This document shows positions 8,955 through 17,203 of a DNA stretch of 36,495 nucleotides, piece after piece. Made by a program: the position numbers and the translations under genes. The notes under the pieces were generated by a model. It searched no databases, was not told the DNA's origin, and was given only the letters and a program-made list of their open reading frames with translations. This stretch comes from a virus. The stretch spans positions 1 to 36,495 of IMG/VR virus record IMGVR_UViG_3300025000_000265. One strand, written 5' to 3'. Within the stretch, counting starts at the first letter, position 1; each line of letters begins with the position of its first letter.

Positions 8955-11900
8955 TGATTTTGTTCATTTACACACTCATACAGAATATAGCAACACCCGT
9001 TTTCGCGATGCCATAAATAAAGTCAAAGATATGATTCTATATGTTGCTGAACTAGGAAATATGGCAATGGCAGTAACCGAGCATGAATCTGTTAGTTCTC
9101 ACATTAAATTTTTAAATACAGTAAAGGAATTAAAATCTAAAGATAAGATACATAGAGATTTTAAGCCAATTCTAGGGAATGAAATATATTTAGTTGATGA
9201 AGAAATAATGTATGAAGAAACGAAGGATCAAAATAAAAAACCTAAATTCTATCATTTTTTAATTTTAGCCAAGGATAATGAAGGTCATGAGCAAATGAGA
9301 GAACTATCCACTAGAGCATGGACGAGATTATTCAGCTATAAAGGTGTTGAAAGAGTTCCTACTTTCTATAGTGATATAGAATCAATTTTAGGAGAAAATA
9401 AAGGGCATTTGATAGCATCAAGTGCCTGTCTTGGAGGAATGTTACCACACTTGATTTTGAGTCTATTACAAGAAGAAAATGAAGAGATTCAAGAACAAAT
9501 AAAAGATGAATTGGATGACTTTTTAAATTGGTGTCTTGATTTATTTGGAGAAGATTTCTACATCGAACTCCAACCCTCTTTACAACAGGAACAAATAGAC
9601 TTCAATAAAATGGCGGTAAAAGTAGCAAAGGCTTACAATATAAAATGGATAGTGACAACCGATGCACATTATTTAACAGCAAAAGATAGAGAAATTCATA
9701 AAGCATTCTTAACTTCAGAAGATGATTTAAACAATAATCGTGAAGTAGATATGTTTTATAGCACAACTCATTTTTTTACAGTGGATGAGATATTTAAGAA
9801 TATGGATTATTTAGAAATTGAGGATATTGAAAAAGCAATATTAAATACTAAAGAAATTGCTGATAAAGTTGTAGGATATGATTTCTTTGCTGAATCTATT
9901 ATTCCTTTGAGGGAATTACCTGAAAAATCAGAGTGGTATCCAGTTAATCAAAAAATATTAAGTAATTATCCATATATAAAAGAACTTTATGAAGATATTG
10001 AGAGTCAGCATACTTTCTTAATTACTCAAACATTTAAAGGAATAGAAGAAAGAGGAATCAAAAAAGAAAAATTAGACGATGTATTAGAAAGAGTTAATAT
10101 TGAATGTAAAGAAATCACAGGAGCAAGCAAGGCTAAACATCAACCAATGGGAGCATATCTAAATACTATGCAAAAAAATGTAGATATTATTTGGGAAGAA
10201 GCTGAATCATTTGTTGGGCCAGGAAGGGGATCTGCTAATGGATATATTATCAATTATCTATTAGGCATTACTCAAGTAAATCCATTAGAACAAGGTGTTG
10301 AAATGCCTCATTGGAGATTTATGAGTGCAGAGAGGCCGGACATTTTTGATATTGATATAGATTATAGTTCTCATAAAAAAGATGTAGTAATGGATAAAGT
10401 AGTAAAATATTATCAAAGCATTGGTGGAGATGCGATAAGGGTATGCACCTTTGGAACAGAAACATCTAAATCAGCTATTCAAACAGCTTGCAGAGGATTA
10501 CATATCAACAATGATGTTGCATTATATCTAAGTTCTTTAGTACCTGTAGAAAGAGGAAAAGTGTGGAGCATTCATGATTGTTTCTATGGAGATCCAGACA
10601 ATGGAAGAAAAGCAGTAACCGAATTTAGAAATATGGTAAGCGAGTATACGGATAAAAATTTACTAAATGTCATTCTAGGAATTGAAGGATTGATTAATAA
10701 AAGATCAACCCACGCTTGCGGAATTTTGATACTCAATGAACCAATCACAAAACATAATTCAGTAATGAGAAGTCCAAGTGGAGAATTAATATCTGCATAT
10801 GAATTACACGATTCAGAACAAGTATCAAATTTAAAATATGACTTCTTAAATACCAAAACAGAATCAATGCTTCAATTAACAATGGAGATGCTAGTTAAAA
10901 ATAACAAAATTGAATGGCAAGGAAGTTTGAGAAAAACATATAATAAATATCTACATCCAGACGTTATAGATTTCAAATCAAAAGAAATGTGGGATATTTT
11001 GTGTAGAGGTGAATTACTCTCTTGTTTCCAATTTGAATCGTCAGTCGGGGAGCAAGCAATTAAATTAATTCAACCGCAAAATTTAATTGATGCTTCTAAC
11101 GGAAATACAGTTATGAGGTTAATGGTGGAAAATGGAGAACAACCATTAGAGAAATTCGTTAGATATAAAAATAATATTTCTGAATGGTATAAGGACATGA
11201 AAAAGTTCGGATTAAATGAAGAACAAATTAACATAATGGAAAGACATTTGCTTCAAGATAATGGAGTATGTTCAAGCCAAGAGCGAATGATGCTTTTAAC
11301 TATGGATAGCGATGTTGCAGGATTTGGAGTAATAGAGAGTAATAAATTGAGAAAAGGCGTAGCTAAAAAACAACAAAAACTAATTGATGATGCTAAAACA
11401 CTGTTTTTTGAATGGGGAGAAAAAGCTAATGCTCCTAAAATTTTATTAGAATATATTTGGAATGAACAAATAGCCTTACAGTTGGGATATTCATTTTCCA
11501 TACTTCATGCCGTGGCGTATACAATTATTCTCATTCAGCAATTGAATTTGGTTTATTACTATCCCCCTATCTATTGGAATACAGCAGTTTTAATGGTGGA
11601 ATCAGGAGCAGTTGATAGAGAAACCTGTGATGATTCCGATATTGAAGCAAAAGAAAGAACCACCAATTATGGAGAAATTGCAAAAGCAATCGGCAAATTA
11701 CAAGCAAAAAAAATCAATATATCGTTGCCTTATGTAAATAAAGCAGAACAAGGATTTTTACCCAATGAAGAAAACAATGAAATTATTTTTGGATTCAAAG
11801 GAATTATGAAAATCAACAACGAAACAGCACAAACTATAATGCAAAATAGACCATATGCAAATTTAGAAGATTTTCATAATAGATTAGTTTTGGTAAAAAA

Positions 11901-13020
11901 AGAGGTGACTTTAAAAACTGGCAAAACACAAATGAGGTCTTTAGTAGCAGAAGGTCAAACAATAATGCTAATTAAGGCAGGAGCATTTGATAAAATTGAA
12001 AATAAACCAAGAGAAGAAATATTGGAAAACTATTTACGACTATTAAATCCTTCAAAACAAAAATTAAACTCTAAAGATATCTCTAAAATTGCAGAAATGG
12101 GAATTATACCTTCTAATTTAAAAGATGAAATAAAATTTTACAATTTTAGAGAATATTTAATGAGTATGCCAAAGCAAAAAGATGAGCAAACAAAAACCAT
12201 TACTTGGCACAAAATACACGATCAATTCAACGAAGAGGACACCGAATATGCAAATAATTTCTTTTTGGAGAATTTTGCTAATGAAATGGAGGAAAACAAA
12301 GATTATAAATATGATGAAGAAGGATATTTATTAATAGCGTTGGGAACCCCACGTAAGGGATCTTTTGAATCTATTTATAAAAATAAAATTGCTCAATTAA
12401 ATAAATGGATAAATACAGAAGAATGCATATACACATATACGAATAATATTTTTCAAAATATTAAAAATGAGAATATGCAGGGGAATATTAGTTCTTGGGA
12501 AATGGCAAGCATGAGTTTTTATAGCAAGGAAGCTGGACATGAACTTGCAGACATTGATCAAGAAAAATATGGAGTAGTAGATTTTAATAATTTACCTGAA
12601 GAACCTGTAGTAATCGGATTCACTAAATACAAAGGATTACAATATCCCAAATTTCAATTAAATAGAATTGTAGGGACTGTATTAGATAGAGACAAAAATA
12701 AACACTCAGTAACTATATTAACACCTACTGGGGTTGTAACATTAAAATTTTATGCAGGTCAATTCTCTTTCTATGATAAAACCATATCTAAAGATGTAGG
12801 AATAGCAGATGAGAATGGTAAAATCAAAAAAGTAGTATTGGAAAATGGATGGTTTTCTAGAGGTAGTTTGATCATGGTCACGGGATTCAGAAGAGGAGAT
12901 ATCTTTAAACCAAAAAGATACAAAAACAGTATTTATCAACATGCTCTATCTAAAATTGTAGAAGTCAGAGAAGACAATGAATTAATTCTTCAAAATGATA
13001 GAGTACAATTAGTGGAATAA
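8941..13020 (+). CDS. dnaE: DNA polymerase III alpha subunit, DnaE type with PHP domain
   Basis: 1359 residues. TTG start at 8941, 9 bases after GGAGG at 8927-8931. An N-terminal PHP domain begins FVHLHTHTEYSN (His 9, 11, 13) and has later ILGNEIYL and TTDAHYL metal-ligand segments. The palm has FVGPGRGSANG at about 425-435, and PDIFDIDIDY at 466-475 supplies catalytic Asp residues. STHACGILI and KYDFLNTKTESM follow, and fingers and beta-binding regions extend to about residue 1000. A C-terminal OB-like domain includes VIGFTKYKG. No exonuclease domain is inserted, so it is DnaE and not PolC. The PHP His pattern looks intact, so proofreading or pyrophosphatase activity there is possible. It would be the element's own replicative polymerase. 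No intein is seen. Confidence 0.93.
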   Translation: MLQDSDFVHLHTHTEYSNTRFRDAINKVKDMILYVAELGNMAMAVTEHESVSSHIKFLNTVKELKSKDKIHRDFKPILGNEIYLVDEEIMYEETKDQNKKPKFYHFLILAKDNEGHEQMRELSTRAWTRLFSYKGVERVPTFYSDIESILGENKGHLIASSACLGGMLPHLILSLLQEENEEIQEQIKDELDDFLNWCLDLFGEDFYIELQPSLQQEQIDFNKMAVKVAKAYNIKWIVTTDAHYLTAKDREIHKAFLTSEDDLNNNREVDMFYSTTHFFTVDEIFKNMDYLEIEDIEKAILNTKEIADKVVGYDFFAESIIPLRELPEKSEWYPVNQKILSNYPYIKELYEDIESQHTFLITQTFKGIEERGIKKEKLDDVLERVNIECKEITGASKAKHQPMGAYLNTMQKNVDIIWEEAESFVGPGRGSANGYIINYLLGITQVNPLEQGVEMPHWRFMSAERPDIFDIDIDYSSHKKDVVMDKVVKYYQSIGGDAIRVCTFGTETSKSAIQTACRGLHINNDVALYLSSLVPVERGKVWSIHDCFYGDPDNGRKAVTEFRNMVSEYTDKNLLNVILGIEGLINKRSTHACGILILNEPITKHNSVMRSPSGELISAYELHDSEQVSNLKYDFLNTKTESMLQLTMEMLVKNNKIEWQGSLRKTYNKYLHPDVIDFKSKEMWDILCRGELLSCFQFESSVGEQAIKLIQPQNLIDASNGNTVMRLMVENGEQPLEKFVRYKNNISEWYKDMKKFGLNEEQINIMERHLLQDNGVCSSQERMMLLTMDSDVAGFGVIESNKLRKGVAKKQQKLIDDAKTLFFEWGEKANAPKILLEYIWNEQIALQLGYSFSILHAVAYTIILIQQLNLVYYYPPIYWNTAVLMVESGAVDRETCDDSDIEAKERTTNYGEIAKAIGKLQAKKINISLPYVNKAEQGFLPNEENNEIIFGFKGIMKINNETAQTIMQNRPYANLEDFHNRLVLVKKEVTLKTGKTQMRSLVAEGQTIMLIKAGAFDKIENKPREEILENYLRLLNPSKQKLNSKDISKIAEMGIIPSNLKDEIKFYNFREYLMSMPKQKDEQTKTITWHKIHDQFNEEDTEYANNFFLENFANEMEENKDYKYDEEGYLLIALGTPRKGSFESIYKNKIAQLNKWINTEECIYTYTNNIFQNIKNENMQGNISSWEMASMSFYSKEAGHELADIDQEKYGVVDFNNLPEEPVVIGFTKYKGLQYPKFQLNRIVGTVLDRDKNKHSVTILTPTGVVTLKFYAGQFSFYDKTISKDVGIADENGKIKKVVLENGWFSRGSLIMVTGFRRGDIFKPKRYKNSIYQHALSKIVEVREDNELILQNDRVQLVE

Positions 13021-13038
13021 ATTAAAGGAGTGATACAT

Positions 13039-15312
13039 TTGGAAGAAGATTATGAAGATATATTAGTAAAGTGTAAAGTCCGTTTATCAAAACAAATGTT
13101 TCCTAAAGACAAGATAATCGGTAGTGGAGATTTCGGTATAATCTCTGCTACTGTATTAGATGTTTTGCAAGGCGAACCTCAAACAAATAAATGGGGGACT
13201 ATTACATTAACTGGAAATATGTGTGAAATTAACGATGATGAAATCTATATTGTAACAGGCAAAGAGGTTGACAATGAAAAGTTTGGATTGCAATATCAAG
13301 TATTATTTATGTGTACAGATATAAAATTAACCAATAAATCTGATCAGTATAAATTTTTAGAAAAAATACTTCCTGAAAAACAATGTGTAGATATATTCAA
13401 AGCATTTGAAAATCCAATGGAAATATTAGAGAATAAAGACGTTAAGGCGTTATGCACCATTAAAGGAATTGCCGTTCCTACAGCATTAAAGCTAATAGAA
13501 AAGTATGAAAATGGTAAAGATTATTCTGAAGCATATGTTGAATTAGATAAATATGGTTTAACCAAACATATGATTGATAAATTAGTTGATTATTTTGGAA
13601 GTCCTAATACAGTCATTTCTAAAATCAATGAAAATCCATACTTATTAATTGATGAAGTGGATGGAATAGGATGGGAAACAGCAGATGAAATGGCATTAGA
13701 AGGAGGATTGGGAGAATACTCAATCAACAGAATTAAAGCATATGTTAAATACTATCTTTATGAAGAAGCAAACATAGGCAATACATGGGTAGATATTGAT
13801 GATTTATTAGATGCTGTTGATGGATCAATTAGTGCTGATTTACCACAAGAAATTTTATCTGAAGCATTGAAAGAAATGAATGATAAGAAAATAATATGGA
13901 CTAATGAAGATAAAGACAGAGTAGGATTGATGAAATATTTCAAATTAGAAAAAAATATTGCTGAAGAACTCCATAGATTAAACTCAGTTGAAAATACATT
14001 TGGGATTGGTGATTGGAAAACAAAGATTAAAGGGTTAGAAGAGAGACAAGGTTGGGAATTTACAGATGAACAAATTGAAGGTATTCAAGCAATATTAGAA
14101 TATCAAGTTGTAGCAATAATTGGTGGGGCAGGTGTGGGCAAGAGCAGTACTGTAGCAGGAATGTTAGAAGTATTTAAGGATAATTATACTTTTGCTCAAA
14201 CAGCTTTGTCAGGTAGAGCTTCTTGTAATTTGAGTGATATTACTGGTGAAGATGGATACACAATACATAGATTGCTTGGGTATAATCCTAAAATTGGTTT
14301 TGTTTATAATAAAAGCAATAAACTGCCTAAAGATATTATTATCTTAGATGAGTGGTCTATGGTGGGAGCAGATATTTATTATAAATTAATTCAAGCTATC
14401 GAATCGGGATCTAAACTAATTATGCTAGGAGATGAACATCAATTAGAGGCCATTGGAGTAGGAAATGTGATGTTCGATATGATAGAGAGTGGTTATATTA
14501 AAGTAGTGAAATTAACACAGATACATAGGCAAGCAGAAAAATCAGCCATAGTTACAGAGAGTATAAAGATAAAGGACAAAAAGCAAATAATTGATAAAAA
14601 TTTTATTGGTAAAGAAATTAGAGGGGAGTTGCAAGATTTTGAATTAGACATTTACACAAATAAAGATACTACTCCTAAAAGAGTTGTAGCACACTTCAAA
14701 GAACTATTGCCAAAAACAGATGATATTTTTGATATTCAAGTAATAGTTCCAATGAAAAATAGAGGAAAAGCAAGTGCCTATTATCTCAATAATTTACTAC
14801 AAGATATTGCAATTGATACAAATGTTAGTACAAAATTACTAATTGGAGAAGGTTCAAAATATCCTTTTACTATTTTTATTGGAGATAAAGTATTAAACAA
14901 TAAAAATAACTATGAAGCATTAAATGAGAATGGTGATGAAGTTCCCATTTTCAATGGTGATTTAGGAATAGTCGTAGGTATGGATATTCATAGGAGAACA
15001 TTGGTTGTCAATTTCAATAATAAAGGCAATATATACATTCCTAAAGCCCATTTGAAACATATTGCTCTCGGATATGCAGGAACTTGCCATAAGATGCAGG
15101 GATCGGGAATCAAATATGTGATCGCAGCCTTGGATTATACTCATTATAAATTACTTACGAAAGAAATGGTATATACTATGCAAACTAGAGCAAAGGAATA
15201 TTGTGTATTATGTGCGGAAAATAAGGCATTAAGATATGCAACTACTCATACTAGTGTATCGACTAAGCAAACTCATTTACAACAGTTGCTTATGGATTAT
15301 ACAAAAAAATAA
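13039..15312 (+). CDS. RecD2-like superfamily 1 DNA helicase
   Basis: 757 residues from TTG at 13039, 8 bases after AAAGGAG (13024-13030); the GTG at 13030 overlaps that site and is rejected. An N-terminal beta-rich region is followed by helix-hairpin-helix repeats (TIKGIAVPTALKLIEKY; DEVDGIGWETADEMA). The SF1B motor comes next: Walker A GGAGVGKS at 362-369, motif II IILDEWSM, motif III GDEHQLEAIG, motif IV-type LTQIHRQ, and C-terminal GTCHKMQGSGIKYV. This order is RecD2, a 5'-3' helicase. It ends the replication operon and probably assists fork repair or recombination. Confidence 0.9.
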   Translation: MEEDYEDILVKCKVRLSKQMFPKDKIIGSGDFGIISATVLDVLQGEPQTNKWGTITLTGNMCEINDDEIYIVTGKEVDNEKFGLQYQVLFMCTDIKLTNKSDQYKFLEKILPEKQCVDIFKAFENPMEILENKDVKALCTIKGIAVPTALKLIEKYENGKDYSEAYVELDKYGLTKHMIDKLVDYFGSPNTVISKINENPYLLIDEVDGIGWETADEMALEGGLGEYSINRIKAYVKYYLYEEANIGNTWVDIDDLLDAVDGSISADLPQEILSEALKEMNDKKIIWTNEDKDRVGLMKYFKLEKNIAEELHRLNSVENTFGIGDWKTKIKGLEERQGWEFTDEQIEGIQAILEYQVVAIIGGAGVGKSSTVAGMLEVFKDNYTFAQTALSGRASCNLSDITGEDGYTIHRLLGYNPKIGFVYNKSNKLPKDIIILDEWSMVGADIYYKLIQAIESGSKLIMLGDEHQLEAIGVGNVMFDMIESGYIKVVKLTQIHRQAEKSAIVTESIKIKDKKQIIDKNFIGKEIRGELQDFELDIYTNKDTTPKRVVAHFKELLPKTDDIFDIQVIVPMKNRGKASAYYLNNLLQDIAIDTNVSTKLLIGEGSKYPFTIFIGDKVLNNKNNYEALNENGDEVPIFNGDLGIVVGMDIHRRTLVVNFNNKGNIYIPKAHLKHIALGYAGTCHKMQGSGIKYVIAALDYTHYKLLTKEMVYTMQTRAKEYCVLCAENKALRYATTHTSVSTKQTHLQQLLMDYTKK

Positions 15313-15339
15313 ATTAGTTGAATTAATAAATAAATATAT

Positions 15340-15368
15340 TTGACTTCCATGCCCATAAATGTTACAAT
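15340..15368 (+). promoter_or_regulatory. Sigma-A promoter for the small-gene operon
   Basis: TTGACT (15340-15345), 17-bp spacer, TACAAT (15363-15368), preceded by the same AAATAAATATAT block as the promoter at 785. Confidence 0.8.
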
Positions 15369-15398
15369 ATAAACATAGAGAGGAGGTAAAAAACAAAA

Positions 15399-15548
15399 AT
15401 GAATCCCACAAAAATCATCAATCGCATCGACGGTCAATGGACACAATGCTCTGCCCAAGAGTACAATTCCTTAGACAAAGCAAACTTCATGTTTATTCCT
15501 AGCACATTAACTAATTCTACTACATACCTCAAAAAGATTAGTCAATAA
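15399..15548 (+). CDS. Small protein, paralog of the 15668 protein
   Basis: 49 residues, ATG 12 bases after GAGGAGG. The segment KIINRIDGQWTQCSAQEYN lines up with KILHGRDGDWIQCSHEEYE in the gene at 15668, followed in both by DKxNxxFI. These are therefore tandem paralogs of an unknown family with an invariant W-x-QCS core. Its codons are richer in C and G at third positions (ATC, CGC, GAC, TCC) than its neighbours, suggesting a different recent history or selection. Function unknown. Confidence 0.65.
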   Translation: MNPTKIINRIDGQWTQCSAQEYNSLDKANFMFIPSTLTNSTTYLKKISQ

Positions 15549-15594
15549 ATCATCCTAAACAGTCATAATTAATCAACACAAATCATAAAATAAA

Positions 15595-15647
15595 TAGCAA
15601 GGATTTAATCTCGCAGATTATTCATTCAACTAATTAAATTCTTGCTA
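15595..15647 (+). promoter_or_regulatory. 15-bp leader hairpin before the 15668 gene
   Basis: TAGCAAGGATTTAAT (15595-15609) pairs with ATTAAATTCTTGCTA (15633-15647) through 15 positions, one of them a G-U pair, around a 23-base loop. No T-run follows; the AGAAGGAG binding site begins about 4 bases later, so it could tune translation or protect the mRNA end. Confidence 0.55.
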
Positions 15648-15667
15648 CACAGAAGGAGTAAATACAT

Positions 15668-15874
15668 ATGAATGATAATCCTAAAATTCTTCATGGTAGA
15701 GATGGCGATTGGATTCAATGTAGTCATGAAGAATATGAAAATAATTACACTGATAAAGTAAATTATGTGTTTATTGTTGATCAAGATTCTAATAAAGATT
15801 CTTACTATAAAAAGGTAATACTTGAATCATTAGAAAATCAATCAGAAATAAAGAATGAGAGGATGGAAGACTGA
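15668..15874 (+). CDS. Small acidic protein of unknown function (paralog of 15399)
   Basis: 68 residues, ATG after AGAAGGAG. It shares the DGxWxQCSxEEY core with the 49-residue protein upstream and extends it with a charged C-terminal helix (KKVILESLENQSEIKNERMED). Stop TGA; the next gene begins 2 bases later with its binding site inside this gene. Nothing indicates a catalytic site. Confidence 0.7.
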   Translation: MNDNPKILHGRDGDWIQCSHEEYENNYTDKVNYVFIVDQDSNKDSYYKKVILESLENQSEIKNERMED

Positions 15875-15876
15875 GT

Positions 15877-16092
15877 TTGGCAAGTTTGTCGATGTGTAAA
15901 GCAATAAACAACTGTATTCAAAAAGATATTTGTCATAGATATAATGCTACTCCTGAACAAAATGATCAGGCATACATAAGATTTCACAATTTATGTTTTT
16001 TGGAAAATAATTTCCAATGGTTCTATGGAGATAGGAGTAAGATGATCAAACCAGAATTAATTCCAGATATTGTGAAAGAAGAAGGTGAATAA
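15877..16092 (+). CDS. Small Cys-rich phage-type protein
   Basis: 71 residues, TTG start after GAGAGGATGGAAGA. The pattern CKAINNCIQKDICHRY followed by a later Cys (NLCFLENN) and FQWFYG resembles a family of small phage proteins with C-x5-C-x4-C-x-R, probably binding zinc. The 3' end overlaps the next frame by 8 bases. Function unknown. Confidence 0.65.
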   Translation: MASLSMCKAINNCIQKDICHRYNATPEQNDQAYIRFHNLCFLENNFQWFYGDRSKMIKPELIPDIVKEEGE

Positions 16093-16342
16093 AAGAATTT
16101 TGAATAATCTTAATTTAAGTGGAACAGATTTCAATAAATACTTCATTATTAAACAAGAAGATATGGTTAAACATGCTTCAGAGCAAGATAGGATAGATTT
16201 AGCGAGAATACTTAAAAACATTAGAATCAGTAGATATAAATTCAATAAGAATACAGGGAATAGGTATTTAGTGATTAATGTGGATGAGGATTATGCTAAA
16301 GATGTTGTTGATATTTTGAAGAAAAATAATCATTGGAAATAA
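16085..16342 (+). CDS. Small protein of unknown function
   Basis: Up to 85 residues if the GTG at 16085 is used, but GAAGAAGGTGA overlaps that codon. ATT at 16097 (9 bases downstream of the site) would give a protein beginning MLNNLNLSGTDF. The C-terminal half, RYLVINVDEDYAKDVVDILKKN, looks like a compact alpha/beta domain. No family recognised. Confidence 0.55.
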   Translation: MNKRILNNLNLSGTDFNKYFIIKQEDMVKHASEQDRIDLARILKNIRISRYKFNKNTGNRYLVINVDEDYAKDVVDILKKNNHWK

Positions 16343-16378
16343 TTAGAAGTAATGAAGTAATGAAGGGAGGTGATGCAA

Positions 16379-16540
16379 TTGGATTTTAGTAGTATGGATA
16401 TCTTTGATGAAGTTAGAGAACTAAAGGTATTATTGGATAAATTCCCTAATTTAAATAAAGAAGAATGGGAGCAATTAAGAGTATTATCTAATAATGTTAG
16501 TTTTGATGCAAAGAGCGTGTTGTATGATTGGGGAAAGTAG
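16379..16540 (+). CDS. Small protein of unknown function
   Basis: 53 residues, TTG at 16379 preceded by a strong AGGGAGGTGAT site. Sequence begins MDFSSMDIFDEVRELK and is predicted mostly helical (LLDKFPNLNKEEWEQLRVL). No Cys, no membrane segment, no recognised family. The ribosome binding site and the position in the operon support it. Confidence 0.6.
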   Translation: MDFSSMDIFDEVRELKVLLDKFPNLNKEEWEQLRVLSNNVSFDAKSVLYDWGK

Positions 16541-16660
16541 AGATAAAATGGTTTTAGGTAATTATCAAATTTTAAGAATCAATCTATAGTAGGGTTACAG
16601 GGCATGACATTTCCCTTGAAAGAAGATTTTTATGGGATAAATAAAAAGGAGATTATACAC

Positions 16661-17155
16661 ATGAAATTAAAAGCGTTCGACTTCGATGATATGCTTTATG
16701 AAAGTGAAAAATATAATAGAAAAACAATGCACGATGAAATTGAAGAAAAGCTTAAACCATACGTCTTGTATTTTATAAAGAATGACAGCATTGGAATTTG
16801 CCTCGAAGATAAAAAGAAAGACATTATTAGAATATTAAAAGAGTATGGACAAATTAGGTTATTGGGTAATTTTGTTAATATTAATACTTTTCTTTGTAGC
16901 GGTGATTATGGATGGGATTATATTCAGTTAGGTAATTACGAACTCGATGGTGAAGAGGTATGGGTAAAATTTGGTAAACTGCTAAAAGAAAAAGAACAAA
17001 TTTTAATTGATGCTAAAGATAACTTTGAAGTAGAATGGAATAAACTCCAAAAACTTGCTATAAAAAATGTTTGGAATGTTATAGTTAAAGATACTATGAA
17101 AGAATTAGAATATGCGGAAAAAGATTTAGAAGAACGTGTTGGAATGTATAAGTAA
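16661..17155 (+). CDS. Protein of unknown function upstream of the ribonucleotide reductase
   Basis: 164 residues from the ATG at 16661, which has AAAAAGGAG at the right distance; the ATG at 16604 has none and lies in a leader that carries a motif shared with other intergenic regions. N-terminus MKLKAFDFDDMLYESEKYN; the C-terminal third is a charged helix (KDTMKELEYAEKDLEERV). The early DFDD could recall a HAD motif, but the required T or V residues and later motifs are missing. Confidence 0.6.
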   Translation: MKLKAFDFDDMLYESEKYNRKTMHDEIEEKLKPYVLYFIKNDSIGICLEDKKKDIIRILKEYGQIRLLGNFVNINTFLCSGDYGWDYIQLGNYELDGEEVWVKFGKLLKEKEQILIDAKDNFEVEWNKLQKLAIKNVWNVIVKDTMKELEYAEKDLEERVGMYK

Positions 17156-17203
17156 TATCATTTGAAATAATTTTATAAAATAAATATATTGGAGGATGCA
17201 TAA

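Noticed and set aside
8941-13020. Intein or intron in dnaE
   Set aside because: Polymerase motifs run in normal order and spacing with no block A/G residues.
13030-13038. GTG 13030 as RecD2 start
   Set aside because: It overlaps the AAAGGAG site; TTG 13039 has correct spacing.
16661-17155. HAD phosphatase from DFDD near the N-terminus
   Set aside because: The following T/V residue and later HAD motifs are absent.
17162-17190. TTGAAA-17-TATATT as promoter of nrdJ
   Set aside because: The transcript would start after the ribosome binding site of the gene (17191-17195), so it could not translate nrdJ.
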